NCBI RefSeq assembly: GCF_918797505.1
Contig: NC_092794.1
Coordinates: 78,219,345-78,283,344, forward strand
Direction of reading: 5' to 3'
Origin: Bemisia tabaci
Taxonomy: Eukaryota > Arthropoda > Insecta > Hemiptera > Aleyrodidae
Length of the DNA: 64,000 nt
Part shown: in pieces, positions 1-11,072 of the stretch
How the letters are laid out: the number at the start of each line of letters is the position of its first letter
Numbering within the stretch: the first letter of the stretch is position 1
Notes under the pieces: generated by a model
The model's input: the letters and a program-made list of their open reading frames with translations, nothing else
Database searches by the model: none
What the model was told of the DNA's origin: nothing
Translations under genes and position numbers: made by a program

Positions 1-602
1 GTCCTCTTTCTTACTCATCTCTCCTTCTGATCTGATAATTTTGAGCTAATCAGTTTCGATGTTGCCGGATTTGCTGTTTAATGCACATGCGCAAACAGGA
101 AAAACTCGACGAGTGAGTGGGTAGAGTTGGCAATGTTGAGTGATTGCATAACACTGAACCCACTACACTGTCACTGAAAAACTACTATTTTCTAGTCCCT
201 GGGTTTAACAGTTCACAGTAGTAAACTACACTCCGAACTGAAACGATTGATACTGAAATCAGGTCTCGAAACAACGTATAACCTTAGTTTAGGTTAGAAA
301 AAAATGGAGCCGATCAAAACATGTCTTTTCCGGGTAAACCTCCATTCAAATAACATATTCTGAGTCATTTTACAAAACACCCCTGAACCATAATGTCTAT
401 GTCTTGAACTATTAACGTCGTTTTAGAACTTAAATCATAAAACCAGTAGAAAAGGTGCGAATTAAGCATTCTGATACATGTAACATCATAAAACTTTCAT
501 AGAGAACACGATTCTAGACACACAGATTCTATAACTTTTTATACTAATATAATCAAACATTGAAATGAAAATAATGTGAATATAATAGATATGGGTGCTT
601 AC
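1..602. other. Intron sequence, no gene seen
   Basis: This is AT-rich sequence downstream (in transcript sense) of the last shg exon in the window. I searched the minus strand for the continuation of EC6 and found no open stretch with a splice acceptor. The next exon should lie beyond base 1. Confidence 0.6.
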
Positions 603-887
603 TTTGATTAAAATTAGACAACCATTCTTGTCTATGCTGAGGAGCTTCTGCTGTTCTGCTTTTACAACAAAGTATGAAATATTTTGATCTGCTTCGCGAT
701 CAGGAATATCGGGATCATATGCTTCCACCTTCGTAATGCATCCAGGAACAAGTAGCTCTTCTTGAATTTGAATCTTGTTTTCGTACGGAAGGAATACAGG
801 AGGATTGTCATTCACATTTTTAATCTCTATCCTCACTTCACATGTGTCTTCAAAAATTCCATCAAATGCTTTGATCTTGAGCAGGTA
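603..887 (-). CDS. shg: shg/DE-cadherin exon: end of EC5, start of EC6
   Basis: This 285-nt exon encodes 95 residues in phase 0 and is the last shg exon in the window. The acceptor is TTTCTAG before TAC and the donor is GTAAGC after AAA. It begins YLLKIKAFDGIFEDTCEV and carries the calcium-binding linker NVNDNPPVF at about residues 25-33, then the start of EC6 with AYDPDIPDREADQN. Drosophila DE-cadherin has closely similar wording here (RAFDG, DVNDNPPVF, EAYDPDIKDRNADQ), which separates it from N-cadherin. Classic cadherins form adherens junctions by calcium-dependent homophilic binding. The protein continues outside the window. Confidence 0.9.
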
Positions 888-1727
888 CTAGAAACCAGCA
901 GGTAATACATGAGATCATGGTAATTACAGCTAAGCAAATATTTTCATTTAACAATTTACAGATAAATTAAGTAAGGTAATTTAAAGGCATGCCATCGAAT
1001 TTTTCTAAAAATGACTTTTATGATCCGTCCCATTCATGGCAGAAAAGGTTGAGGTTTTGTATTTCTTAAGGAAAGACCCAGTAAAAGCCTAGATCAGGAG
1101 ACAGGTGATTATAGTAGTTGAGCTTGATAAATGAAGCTCCACTATTGAGGTTCAGAGAAAAAAGAGATGACAAGCTTCCAAACTTAACAATCAATTTCTA
1201 AAATAAGGAGCATTCATCGCATTTTTAAACGCTTCCTCTTCACTTTTAAGAAGCAAATCAAGTATTTAGTCACCAACATTTTCATTTGACAGCACAGAAC
1301 AGTATATCTGTTAGAGAGAACTGTTTCAGGTTTAGCAGTCCTGTGGACCCCAATTGTTAGCCCCTTCCTTAAAAAAGGGTTTCGAAGATAGTCACCTGCT
1401 TTCAGGGGTATGAACGACCCATGGGGAGAGAAGATTGGACTCATGACCATAGAGAGGGCAACAAGTCTAGGGGAACACACTTTGCGATCATGTGCTGGTC
1501 CTCCAGGCTGTGGTTGAGTTATATGCTAGCTCCCAAGAATTTCTAGAAACATTTTTCATGTTACCGTGAAGGGTAATATATTGATACAGTATGTTCTGAT
1601 GTGGAGGTTAGACCAACAGGTCCATTTTCTACATGAATTCGGTGGTTCAGGTCCTGATCTGGCGGTGTTCCAGGCTTGGGATAGCCTATCATCTCAATTA
1701 TAGAAATCATAATGTTAAAGAAATTAC
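888..1727. other. shg intron
   Basis: This 840-bp intron lies between two in-phase cadherin exons. I see no repeat or open reading frame in it that I can support. Confidence 0.6.
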
Positions 1728-1843
1728 CTGCTTAATATTTTCATAATCCAGTTTATTTGCGACTTTGATTTTTCCTGTTGATTGCTCAATCAAAAATGCA
1801 TCGTCTATGTTACCGTCAACTATGCTATAGGATACAACAGATG
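1728..1843 (-). CDS. shg: shg/DE-cadherin exon: middle of EC5
   Basis: The exon is 116 nt: 2 nt completing an Ala codon, then 38 codons. The acceptor is TTTGCAG and the donor is GTAATT. It encodes VSYSIVDGNIDDAFLIEQ, followed by a TGKIKV strand and LDYENIKQ, the usual cadherin E-F-G strand pattern (TG.I.V then LDYE). Drosophila shg has SIESGNVGDAFKIG and LDYETI in the same place. The intron upstream contains a mariner-like insertion. Confidence 0.9.
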
Positions 1844-1981
1844 CTGCAAATAGAGAAAGCAATCCATAAGTATAATAAAAACTCAACCATACGAAATATC
1901 GGAAAGGTGCTGGGGAAACTTGAAAAAATTCTTCAAAAATTAAAAACTCAATTAATATGAGCTGCATAGGCCAGCCTGGTA

Positions 1982-2984
1982 CGAGGGGCATTCGTAAAGT
2001 AAGTATATATCTTTATTATCTCTGAAACTAATGAAGATAAATTAAAACGGTGAGGATTGTTTTTACCGCCATACTCTCAGCTTTTCAAAAAGTCTTCATT
2101 TTTTAAATTTGGTTTACCGGTTCGCGAGTGGCGTCATTTTTCCCGCATTCATCTCTCGTCACCGCGTGTCCAAAATATTCGAGCGCGGCGGAGCTCTTCA
2201 GACGAGTACATGTTTTGGCTACGGTGTTTTGGGACGATCAAGGAATATTGCTAATCGATTTCTTGGGAAGAGGAAAAACGATCGATGCAGCAATATATTG
2301 TGAAGTTTAGAAAAAACATAATTCAGCGATCAAGCGAAAACGGCCCGATCTTTTGTCTCGTCAAGTTTTGTTTCTTCAAGACAACGCTAGGCCTCATAGG
2401 AATCGAGACTTGTTCGCCTCATTCAAATGGGACCTTTTTCCTCATCCATCGTACTCACCGGACCTTGCTCTAAGCGATTTTTATCTTTTTCCCGCATTAA
2501 AAAAGAGCTTGGGTGGTCAAAGGTTCTCCACCGACGCAAAGTTGCAAGAAGCTGTAAAAAAATGGTTCCAACGACAGGATATGCGCAATTTTTTGAAGAT
2601 AGAATCCACAAACTGCTAACACATATAATCAGAAATGTGTTCAACTGGGTGGAGATTATGTCGAAAAGTAAGGTAAGACAATTCAAAGCCTGAAAGTTTC
2701 ACATATTTAACCAATTAACTGTGTTACAACCTTCTTTATGGAGAAAACCTGCTTACTCACTCGTCTGAGGAGCTCCGCCGCGTTCAAATATTTTGGACAC
2801 GCGGTGACGAGAGATGGGCGCGGAAAAATTGATGTCACTCGCGAACCGGTAAACCAAATTTAAAAAACGAAGGCTTTTCGAAAAGCTGAGAGTACGGCGG
2901 TAAAAACAATCTTTACCATTTTAATTTATCTTCATTAGTTTCGGAGAAAATAAAGATATATACTTACTTTACGAATGCCCCTCG
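1982..2984 (+). mobile_element. Deleted mariner-like element, copy 1
   Basis: The 1003-bp element is flanked by TA on both sides (1980-1981 and 2985-2986). Its ends are CGAGGGGCATTCGTAAAG and the inverted counterpart. The terminal inverted repeats run about 230 bp (to about 2210, and from about 2757). Between them, broken frames encode a C-terminal mariner transposase remnant: FWDDQGILLIDFL, then FLQDNARPH, YSPDLALSDFYLFPALKKSLGG and a short tail before a stop. The N-terminal DNA-binding half is absent, so the copy cannot encode its own transposase. DNARPH and YSPDLAPSDYHLFP are diagnostic of the DD34D mariner catalytic region. Confidence 0.9.
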
Positions 2985-3182
2985 TAAAAAAGAATTCCAC
3001 TACTGATTTCCCTTGACATCCTGGAACTAAACGAATGCATGAAGTCAAAATGAAACTGCAACATTTTGTGTCAGTATTTTTCTTCAAACATATCAGTGGC
3101 AATGAGATGACAAATACAGTGAAATTTTTTAGTCTTGAATGGATTTATGTAGTCACAATTCGCAGAAAATAGATTAGTTTAC

Positions 3183-3329
3183 CTGTATCATTGTCAAGTG
3201 CCTTAACTTCTGCCACTAGAGAATTTTTGTTGGCATCTTCAGAGATTGCATCAGCATAGTAAAAATCTTGTGTGAATTTCGGAGGATGGTCATTCTTGTC
3301 GGCAATTTCGATTTTAAACACTTGCTGAC
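3183..3329 (-). CDS. shg: shg/DE-cadherin exon: EC4/EC5 boundary
   Basis: The 147-nt exon starts after CCAG with 2 nt completing Gly and ends one base into the next Gly/Ala codon before GTAAAC. It encodes QQVFKIEIADKNDHPPKF, the calcium linker between EC4 and EC5, then DAISEDANKNSLVAEVKALD. Drosophila shg reads HQVFRISIGDKNDHKPHF and LLEDANTNTEVIEVKAED at this point. This near match is one of the strongest arguments for shotgun rather than N-cadherin. Confidence 0.92.
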
Positions 3330-3932
3330 CTGGATACAGAAATATACATATCATACATCAGGATTCATGGTAGCTTTTGAAAATCGAATAAAAAATCTCT
3401 CAAAGATATATGAAGTTCAAATTAGTCAAATATCAAGAATTTTTGAAGATCTCTCATGAACTTAAGAAAAAATTTTCATGAACTTTCAAGGAAATACAAA
3501 AAGAAGTTTAGGGGTCGCACAGATTGCTTTAAAAATAGAAATTTTCTCTTCCTACACATTAGATGTTTGCTACTTGTACATTAAGAGGCAAAGTTATGAT
3601 ATTCGGATAATATAGTCTCAAAATAAAGCGCATTTTCAAACCTCAAAATTATTTAAATAGCCATTTCAGCACATGATTCTGACCAGCAAACAAAATTTAC
3701 CAAGACACTCATATTTTTTTTTATCTTAAGGTACTATTCTCAAGTGTTCTAAAAATAGGTTCCAAGTCTTTACAGTCTACAGGCTCCAATACATTAGTTT
3801 AGTTTTTGGCTCAAAATTAGCGAAACCCTACTTACAATAGAACACTAACAAATAGCAGCAAGGGCCTTCCTGCTTTTGGATCTCTCTCTCTCATAATGCA
3901 TTAATACAGAAACTTAGTACAAACAACAATAC
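3330..3932. other. shg intron, no feature seen
   Basis: This 603-bp intron is AT-rich. I found no terminal inverted repeats and no open frame with splice signals. Confidence 0.6.
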
Positions 3933-4104
3933 CTCTGTTGGGTTCTCCTGTGGAATACAAAGCTGAGGGTGAATTGTCTGAGGCAATCACCTTGACGTTG
4001 TAAACATCTTGACTCTCACGATCGAAAGTTACTCGAGTTGTGATATTACCTGTGTATTCATCGATAGAAAAATATTCCGTGTTGTCAGCCAGCTTATACG
4101 TAAC
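3933..4104 (-). CDS. shg: shg/DE-cadherin exon: EC4 core
   Basis: The 172-nt exon has 57 codons plus one base. Acceptor CTATCAG precedes GTT, and the donor GTATTG follows AACAGAG. It encodes YKLADNTEYFSIDEYTGNIT, then TFDRESQDVYNVKVIASDNS and a tail ending GEPNR. In Drosophila shg the matching wording is ELADNREYFTIDPNTGNIT, FDREERDFYNVKVIASDNSPS and NGEPNRG. The TGNITT strand, FDRE and ASDNSPS are standard cadherin-repeat signatures. Confidence 0.92.
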
Positions 4105-4386
4105 CTGATAGAAAACAAATATATCTCTTACTTCCAAACAATAGACAGACAAGGATGAGAAAGCAATAAGATACCGATAATAATTCATTACATAAGAAAT
4201 TAGAATATTATAGGTATAGTAGAGTCTCAATTTATCAGACTATTAAGGGCACGTACAATTAGATTATGTACGAATAGTTTAATAAATAAATGGCACTCAC
4301 CCTTCATACTTTCTGTAAAGACATTAATAGCGTAAGATACTGAATGACTAATAAAATTAACTAACTAACAAACTATAAATATATGC

Positions 4387-5060
4387 AGGGTGTCTCTAAA
4401 GAAACGAGCCAGTTCGAATTTCTTTTGAAGGAATTCATACATCGAAAAACGCCGAAACATGTGTTCAATAATTTTTAGGGGGACATCTTTTCCTCACATT
4501 CGCATTTTTGGGCCCTCCTTGGGGGGAGCCCCCCAGGGGGCGGATCCCACCCCTGTGTCTCGAATATTTCAAATGGAAACCCTCCCCTCTTTGTGATACG
4601 TCATTTGAAAGGTAATAAAAAAAAAAGAAAAATTTTCGCGCAAGCCTCAAGTCGCTATCTATAATTGTTTCAATATGGCGGGAAATGGATATCTCGAGTG
4701 ATTATGCACTGATTTGGATGAAACTGAGTATTCGGGGGTTTTTACGGTCAAGAAAAACGAATCTACCATTACCTACCGCGAATTCACAAACCCATCAAAA
4801 ACTGACTGCCTTAAAATGACAAGAAATCGGTGTTTCGGCTGATTATGAATGGATCTCAATGAAACTAGGTTTTGGAGGGTTTAGCGGGTCGAGGAAAGCG
4901 AATCTGCTCGCAGTACCTACCGCGAATTCTCGAACCCGTCCAAAATAACTACTTGAAATGGCGAGAAATGGGCACTTTGAAAATTGCGCAAAACAGATTA
5001 AAAATGAATACCTCATCTGCAGTGGTGATCTCCTGGGTCTCTCCTACATTCCCCATTCAA
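4387..5060. repeat. Transposon remnant with a ~135-bp tandem duplication
   Basis: The left edge reads CAGGGTGTCTCTAAAG, similar to the ends of the fold-back element at 7755-8985. A poly-G/C block follows near 4510-4560. From about 4690 to 4960 two diverged ~135-bp units lie head to tail; each holds a variant of TACCTACCGCGAATTC, at about 4773 and 4915. I could not find a matching right terminus. No coding potential is visible. Confidence 0.5.
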
Positions 5061-5064
5061 AAAA

Positions 5065-5560
5065 TTTAAAAAACAGGAAAACTAAAATGGTGTTTACTAC
5101 GATACTCAGGTTTGTAAGATTGCTCAAAAACTGACTGCTAAACTAAGAGAGCACGTCCCTGAGAGGAGCAAACAGACAACTACATCTATAATAATCAGAA
5201 GAAAACACTGTTTGCCGAGCCAAGTACATCGGTGTCAGTTCTGAAATTAATGGAATTTGAGCACTGTTTAATCTGTATGGCTTCATGATACAACCTTGCC
5301 CTGAAATTGGGTACTCTGACAAGTACTTTTGGATTTATGAAGGTAAATTCGTGCTGTTGTTCGTGGCTATTTTGGTGCAGAGCAGTTTTCTCCTTTTTGT
5401 CATACCTGTCTGACCGTATTCATTCCTCTAGGTAGCGTTTAGTATGGCCTATATAGGCAACACTGCAATTCTGACAATTTATCTCATAAACTACACCGAA
5501 GGTTTTTTCAGGTGGTACTGTACTCTTCAATTTTATTCGAATTTGGGTTACTGAAAACTG
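5065..5560 (-). mobile_element. Penelope-like element fragment, inverted arm
   Basis: Minus-strand translation near 5420-5530 gives STVPPEKTFGVVYEINCQNC, then SVAYIGHTKRYLEE. This is the GIY-YIG endonuclease motif with the upstream cysteine pair found at the C-terminus of Penelope-like retroelements. It is followed, further left, by sequence matching the 3' part of the neighbouring plus-strand copy (left arm 5065-5343 pairs with 5700-5985). The reverse-transcriptase domain is absent, so this is a truncated, dead fragment. It lies in an intron of shg. Confidence 0.7.
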
Positions 5561-5569
5561 GAAAGAAGT

Positions 5570-6180
5570 TATAGGACTTCCAGCACGGTAAAAATAAACG
5601 GTTTTTCTCAAAATTAAAGAGTACAGTACCACCTGAAAAAACCTCCAGTGTAGTTCATGAGATAAATTGTCTGAATTGCAGTATTAGCTATATAAGCGTA
5701 TAAATCCAAAAGTACTTGTCAGAGAACCCAATTTCAGGGCAAGGTTGTATCATGAAGCCATACAGATTAAACAGTGCTCAAATTCCATTAATTTCAGAAC
5801 TGACACCAATGTACTTGGCTCCGCAAACAGTGTTTTCTTCTGATTATTATAGGTGTGGTTATCTGTTTGCTCCTCTAAGCAACGTACTCTCTTTGTTTGC
5901 CGGCCAGTTTTTGAGCAATCTCACAAGCCCGAGTATCGTGGTAACCACCATTTTAGTTTTCCTGTTTTTTAAATTTTTTCCGCTGGGCCAATCGTTAATT
6001 TCAACATTTCGTGTAGACACTTGACCTGCTTTTACGTATAGTTTTAAATTTTCATGTGATAAATGCGATATGTATAAAGCCTGTCTGAAGATGCCCCCCC
6101 ATGTGGAGCGAAACATCGCGGTAAGGAATGAGCTACTATTTGACTGCAAGTTGATAACAAGGTAAATTTTGTAAAAACTA
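5570..6180 (+). mobile_element. Penelope-like element 3' fragment, opposite arm
   Basis: The plus strand repeats the Penelope C-terminal wording (VPPEKT, VHEINCLNC at about 5620-5690). It then has a ~95-bp deletion relative to the minus-strand arm and continues with YLSENPISGQGCIMKPYRLN and downstream sequence. The two arms face each other around about 5565, making a head-to-head palindrome. About 6087-6113 carries CTGAAGA, a short imperfect G/C stem and GAAAC, which fits the conserved core of hammerhead ribozymes. Such ribozymes are known in Penelope elements. Confidence 0.65.
6087..6113 (+). ncRNA. Possible hammerhead ribozyme core in Penelope fragment
   Basis: CTGAAGA fits the invariant CUGANGA. 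It is followed by a short imperfect GC/CC-to-GG/GC stem with a C-rich loop and then GAAAC, fitting the GAAA core. The runs of C make stem II imperfect. I did not establish stems I and III by folding. The position in the 3' part of a Penelope-like element is where such motifs are reported in the family. Confidence 0.35.
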
Positions 6181-6854
6181 CGGCCATTAAATCGCATATA
6201 TATTGGCAAGATGGAGAGGAGGTAATTTGTAAGGTTTTAAAATAATTTTGTAATTTTTATCTGCTAAGGAAGGGGTCGGTCATTTTCGTCCCGAAACCTA
6301 CGGTTTTCATGTTTCAAACGTTTTACAGCTATTATCCCAATTTTTTGGCTTCGATTTTTACCTCATGTCCGGCTGCACAGTACATCACTCATATATATGT
6401 ATATTTCATATTAAAAATTATCGGTTATTCGTTTGCATGGAAAAATCCATGCTTACAAAACTTAATGGCTGCTGCCTCAGTAAAAACTGAATTTTTTAAA
6501 AATGACAGCCATAACAAATTATTTGATACATATAATATTATAGGCATATTTAAAAAATAATCATAAACATTTAAAACGGAATCAATTTATTTTCAATCAA
6601 ATGGTCGAGAAACACCCATTCTTCAACATTTACATTTAAAACACTCAAACTTTTTTTTTTTTGAAACTTGTCGTAATTAGTACATTACATCTAGCCATAA
6701 TTACAAAAATACAGACAATAGTACGTGACATGTAGTAAATCTACTGGCCAAAAATTTGCACTGGTGCTTGTTTAAACTTGCTTTCGTTCATGCCCTCCAT
6801 TTAGCCGAGAGTATCACCAACGAGATTCAAGGTTAATGGATAAAAGTATCTAAC
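6181..6854. other. shg intron, nothing clear
   Basis: This is AT-rich intron sequence between the Penelope fragment and the next cadherin exon. Several homopolymer runs occur. No termini, open frames with splice sites or RNA genes were seen. Confidence 0.5.
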
Positions 6855-7031
6855 CTGATTGTGCTCTGGTGATGAATCAGCATCAATAGCTCTGACCTGC
6901 ATGACTGCCGTGCCAGGAGGCTCATTTTCGAGGACGAATCCAGATACAACTTCGGTAAACGTTGGAATGTTGTCATTCACATCAATCAATCGAATACTCA
7001 AGGGTGCGGAAGCACCAAGATTATGTTTGTT
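6855..7031 (-). CDS. shg: shg/DE-cadherin exon: EC3/EC4 boundary
   Basis: The 177-nt exon has 59 codons in phase 0. The acceptor has a long pyrimidine tract ending CTCCAG, and the donor is GTTAGA. It encodes NKHNLGASAPLSIRLIDVND, then NIPTFTEVVSGFVLENEPPG and TAVMQVRAIDAD. DVNDNIPTFTEV is the EC3-EC4 calcium linker. LENEPPGT.VMQVRA.D is nearly identical to Drosophila shg (DVNDNIPYYTEV, ILENEPPGTPVMQVRAFD). Confidence 0.93.
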
Positions 7032-7106
7032 CTGGAGAAAAAAAAGCATGACCAATACCATTTGAAATTTCATCCTGTTTTCATAATTTTATAACAGTCA
7101 TAAACA

Positions 7107-7423
7107 CAGAGAGTATGGAAGGTTAGAGGCTTGACTGGATAGGGAAGAATTGAAACAGAAGTTGAGCCGTGAGCAAGAAGTTGCGTATGTTGGCGCGAGA
7201 GTGCGCGGCGAGCGGGATTCCCGTTCTACTGCGCTGATTGGGCAAGCGAGATTTGCAGGAAAAATTGCCTATGTGGAGGTGGTCCAACAGCAACATACCC
7301 GCCGCCAGTCTCGGTAAAACAACAGAAAATAGTAGTTGCGTATGTTGCCGGCAAGCGCGCTGCGAGCGCTCCTGTTTTAATTAATTAGCATTGAGTCAAG
7401 CCTCTAACCTTACATACTCTCTG
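7107..7423. mobile_element. hAT-like non-autonomous element (317 bp)
   Basis: The ends are CAGAGAGTATGGAAGG and CCTTACATACTCTCTG, with inverted repeats reaching the GAGGCTTGACT motif. A perfect 8-bp target duplication, CATAAACA, flanks it at 7099-7106 and 7424-7431. The interior contains two GC-rich copies of a TTGCGTATGTTG(C/G) motif and no coding sequence. The 8-bp duplication plus a CAG start fits the hAT superfamily. It lies 76 bp upstream of an shg exon acceptor. Confidence 0.88.
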
Positions 7424-7754
7424 CATAAACAATATTACTAGAATAACTACTGCATTGTTTTTACGAAGCTCTGTACAAGTTTTGTTAAATCTTTATTCAA
7501 AACATTTCCATTACTAAAATTTTTCATTGTAGGTAAAACTAGAAGTTCCAGTGCACAGACACCTCAAATGACATTTAAAAAATTCGGAGAAAAACTTGTC
7601 TTCAAGTGAAAAATTAAAAAGCTCTTTAAGGCTTGGAAAGTTTAGACTGGTAAAATGGTGTTGTGAAAATAGTAACTGAGTTCAAACATTTTTTCATGAG
7701 AAATATTTCGAGACAAGCTCTACTTAAAACAACTTCAATAAACTTTTCTCTCTA

Positions 7755-8985
7755 CAGGGTGTTCCTAAAGTCCACACCCCCTTCTAACTTTTGAACGGTT
7801 CGAGATAGAAATATGAAACTTTGGGAATGCTTCCATCTCAAAGGGGGCCATCTTTTGAGGGGTCAACATTTTGGTCCCCCCTTAGGTGAGGGGCGGGGGG
7901 CCCCCAACATTTTTTTCAAGTAGCAACCCCTATCTTTTGATACCTCATTCGAAAGTACATAAAAAACTAAGAATTTCGGCGCAAACAGCAGATCAATATC
8001 TTAATTTTTGACCGAGTTATGATAGGTCAAAGGTCAAACTTGACCTATTTTCAAAAAATCATAACTCCGATTCAAATTATCGTTAAGAAAAAATAAAACG
8101 GGAAAATTTACCAAATTGTGTTCGCTTTTAAGTAAAAACTGCAAAAATCACTTCGAATTAATTTTAAGGGGGGGTTCGAACCCCCAAATATGTCAATTCA
8201 AAGGTCATTCAATTTTCCCGCGAAATAAGCCAATTTCCCCTTGATTTGCCTCCACGTTATCACAGTAAGGTCAAAGTCAGTTCAAAATTTCGTTGGCAAG
8301 TCCCCCAAATTTCGGGAAAAGTTCAAAATAAACGAGATATAAACGGCCAAATTTAATCACCTTAAATTCCGTTTTTTGAACTTTTCCCGAAATTTGGGAA
8401 TTTGCCAACGTAATTTTGAACTGATTTTGGCCCTACTGAGATAATGTGGAGGCAAATCAAGGGGAAATTGGCTTATTTCGCGGGAAAATTGAATGACCTT
8501 TGAATTGACGTATTTGGGGGTTCGAGCCCCCTCTTAAAATTAATTCGAAGTGATTTTTGCAATTTTTACTTAAAAGCCAGTGTTGGCTTTTAAGTAAAAA
8601 TTGCACCAAATTGTGTAATTTGGTAAATTTTCCCGTTTTATTTTTTTCTTAACGATAATTTGAACCGGACTTATGATTTTTTGAAAATAGGTCAAGTTTG
8701 ATCTTTGACCTATCATAACTCGGTAAAAAATTAAGATATTGATCTGCTGTTTGCGCCGAAATTCTTAGTTTTTTATGTACTTTCGAATGAGGTATCAAAA
8801 GATAGGGGTTGCTATTTGAAAAAAAAAGTTGGGGGCCCCCCGCCCCTCACCTAAGGGGGGACCAAAATGTTGACCCCCTCAAAAGATGGTCCCCTTTGAG
8901 ATAGGAACATTCCAAAGTTTCATATTTCTATTGGGAACCATTCAAATGTTAGAAGGGGGGGGGGCTGAACTTTTGGAACACCCTG
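7755..8985. mobile_element. 1.23-kb fold-back element
   Basis: The ends are CAGGGTGTTCC and GGAACACCCTG, each next to TA (7753-7754 and 8986-8987), as expected for a Tc1/mariner-type target. The arms of about 600 bp are inverted copies almost to the centre near 8365. They include a CCCCCC/GGGGGG block and the runs TTTGACCTATC and CGAAAGTAC. No coding frame is conserved. The element could form one giant hairpin if single-stranded. Confidence 0.85.
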
Positions 8986-9482
8986 TATAAAGCCTGACAC
9001 AATAAAAATCTCCCTGTGATCAAGAAATATGTTGGACATCTTCATTAAAAATGTAGTATTTTCAATTGATGTTGATTATGTCAGACTGCAAAATGCAAAA
9101 CTTTCTCCTTTAGTTAATTGAGAGTGTAAACACAATTCTTGGAGACGAAAATAAGAGGTAGTGAAGGAAGATGGGAGTTGCAAACTTGAGTAAAAATCAA
9201 CTGAAATTTGCAAAAAGTACTTGGGTAGGAGCGCCAACAATTCCAAAACACTGACTTTCTTTGCAATCTGGTATTTTATCCTCCCGATCAAATTTTTTAT
9301 TCCCTTCACATAAAATGATGCACTTAATCCCACTTTTTCACAGAGACAAGGGGGACAAAAGAATTGAAAACATAAAAAAAATTCATCACTTTTGAAAAGA
9401 GGGCTTGAGGCTCAAAATTAGCCTTTTGTTTGCAGCCATTTTCACCAATCGCAATTGTGCATTAGCAAATACTACTCCTTAC
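8986..9482. other. shg intron
   Basis: This intron segment lies between the fold-back element and the next exon. No further termini or coding signal were seen. The minus-strand open frame at 9076-9333 has no cadherin similarity and no convincing splice context. Confidence 0.5.
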
Positions 9483-9657
9483 CTGAATGCGAATTGTTAA
9501 AGAATATTCAGAGATTGCTTCGTAATCTAAATGCCTTGCCATTCTTATGTGGGCAGTGACACCTTCAGATTCTAACCTAAATGTTGTTTGTTTGTTGGTC
9601 TGTTCAGTCCGCCCAGTGATTAACTCAAACACAGGGGCAGCTTCATCAGTGTTGGAT
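9483..9657 (-). CDS. shg: shg/DE-cadherin exon: EC3 core
   Basis: The 175-nt exon has one base completing an Ala codon, then 58 codons. The acceptor is TTTTCAG and the donor is GTAAGG. It encodes APVFELITGRTEQTNKQTTF, then RLESEGVTAHIRMARHLDYE and AISEYSLTIRIQ. FEL.TGRTEQTN and LDYEAI..Y.LT are also the wording of Drosophila shg in EC3. No calcium linker is expected within this exon. Confidence 0.92.
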
Positions 9658-10074
9658 CTGAAAAGATTTAAAATCAAATTATTTTAGATGGAGAAGGAGG
9701 ATACTAAATTCTTAAAATAGTTTTACCATTATAGTATAACAGCAGATGTATACTTTGAAAAGACAGTGAAACTTAAATTTACAGATTAAATATATGGCAA
9801 AATTTTAAAATCTTCAAAATTTTCTTCCTGGTCCTGGAAAAATCCCTATTTTTCTATTGTAATCTCACTCATATGGTATATATTATTTATTTATAAATCA
9901 TGCTTGTTCATATACTTAAATTCCATTTAAAAGTTTGTCATTTAATTACAATTCAGTGCAGGAGGAAGTATTTTCCATTCGCAAGCTGCTATTTTGTTGT
10001 ATAACTACCTACACTAATTTAACAAATTTATGGATGTTTCAGGAATCCCCGAACTTCAGAGACAATACATTGTG
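9658..10074. other. shg intron
   Basis: AT-rich intron sequence before a degenerate mariner copy. Nothing else could be supported. Confidence 0.5.
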
Positions 10075-11030
10075 CAAGGGGTATTCGAAAAGTAAGTTAA
10101 TATTTGTCATATCTTCTAAACTAATAAAGATGATTTAGATCTGTAAAAAGCGTTTGAACTGTCATATGTGCTTTCAGCTTTCTAAACAGCTTCAGTTTTT
10201 TAATTAGTTCTCTGAGTGCCGAGTAAAATCCGTTTTCCCACACCAGTCTCTCGCCACCCAGTGTATGTGCGCACGGATTTTGGAGTGCTCATTGAGTGTT
10301 GCTTATTGATTTCTTAGAAGAAGGCACAACTATTGACGCTAACAGAAACTGCGATGTCATGAAAAGGCTCAAATCAGCAATCAAAACACCCAGGTATTTC
10401 GTCTTGTTGAATGTTGCTGCTTCATGACAGCGCTAGGCCGCATACAGCTCATGTGACCAATCAGTTGTTGATCTCCTTTAAATGGGCCCTTTCCCCATTC
10501 CCCTTCTTCCCAGGATCTTGTCTCAAGTGATTTAACACTTATTTCCTGAGCTACAGAAGGGTTTTAGCGGAAAAAGTTCAACGGACGCTGATGAGCTGAA
10601 AGAAGTTGTGCAAAAAAGGTTGCAAAAACAAAATCGACAGTTTTCCGCTGATGGTATTAAAAAGCTCGTGTCTCGGTTTGTAAAATGTGTTCAACGAGAT
10701 AGAGATTACGTGGGAAAGTAAGGTAAAGTATTCTCAAACATTTAACTATTCAATTTTGAATTAAAAATCTCATTTTGACAATTTTGCGGAATGAAGTCGC
10801 ATGCTACCGTCCTGCGACCTCCCGAGCGCACGTTACTTGTGGACAGGCGGTGGCGAGAGGCGGATGTGGGAAAACTGATGTCACTCGGCACTTGGAAGAC
10901 CGAATTTTAAAAACTGAATCGTTTTAAAACGCTGAGAGTATGACAATTCAAATGCTTTTAACAGATTTAAATTATCTTTAATACTTTAGAAGATATGATA
11001 AATATTAACTTATTTTACGAATACCCCTTG
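10075..11030 (+). mobile_element. Degenerate mariner-like element, copy 3
   Basis: The termini CAAGGGGTATTCGAAAAGTA and its inverse (ending ATACCCCTTG) are diverged versions of the mariner ends at 1982 and 16467. TA follows the right end; the left flank has mutated to TG. The interior still shows mariner wording in broken frames: ASFKW-like SFKWAL, an LFPELQKG segment and a C-terminal RFVKCVQR-like tail. It is older than the other two copies, with several frameshifts. Confidence 0.8.
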
Positions 11031-11072
11031 TATCAATGAGGCATCGAAACCATCACAAAGGCAGTGTACTAC

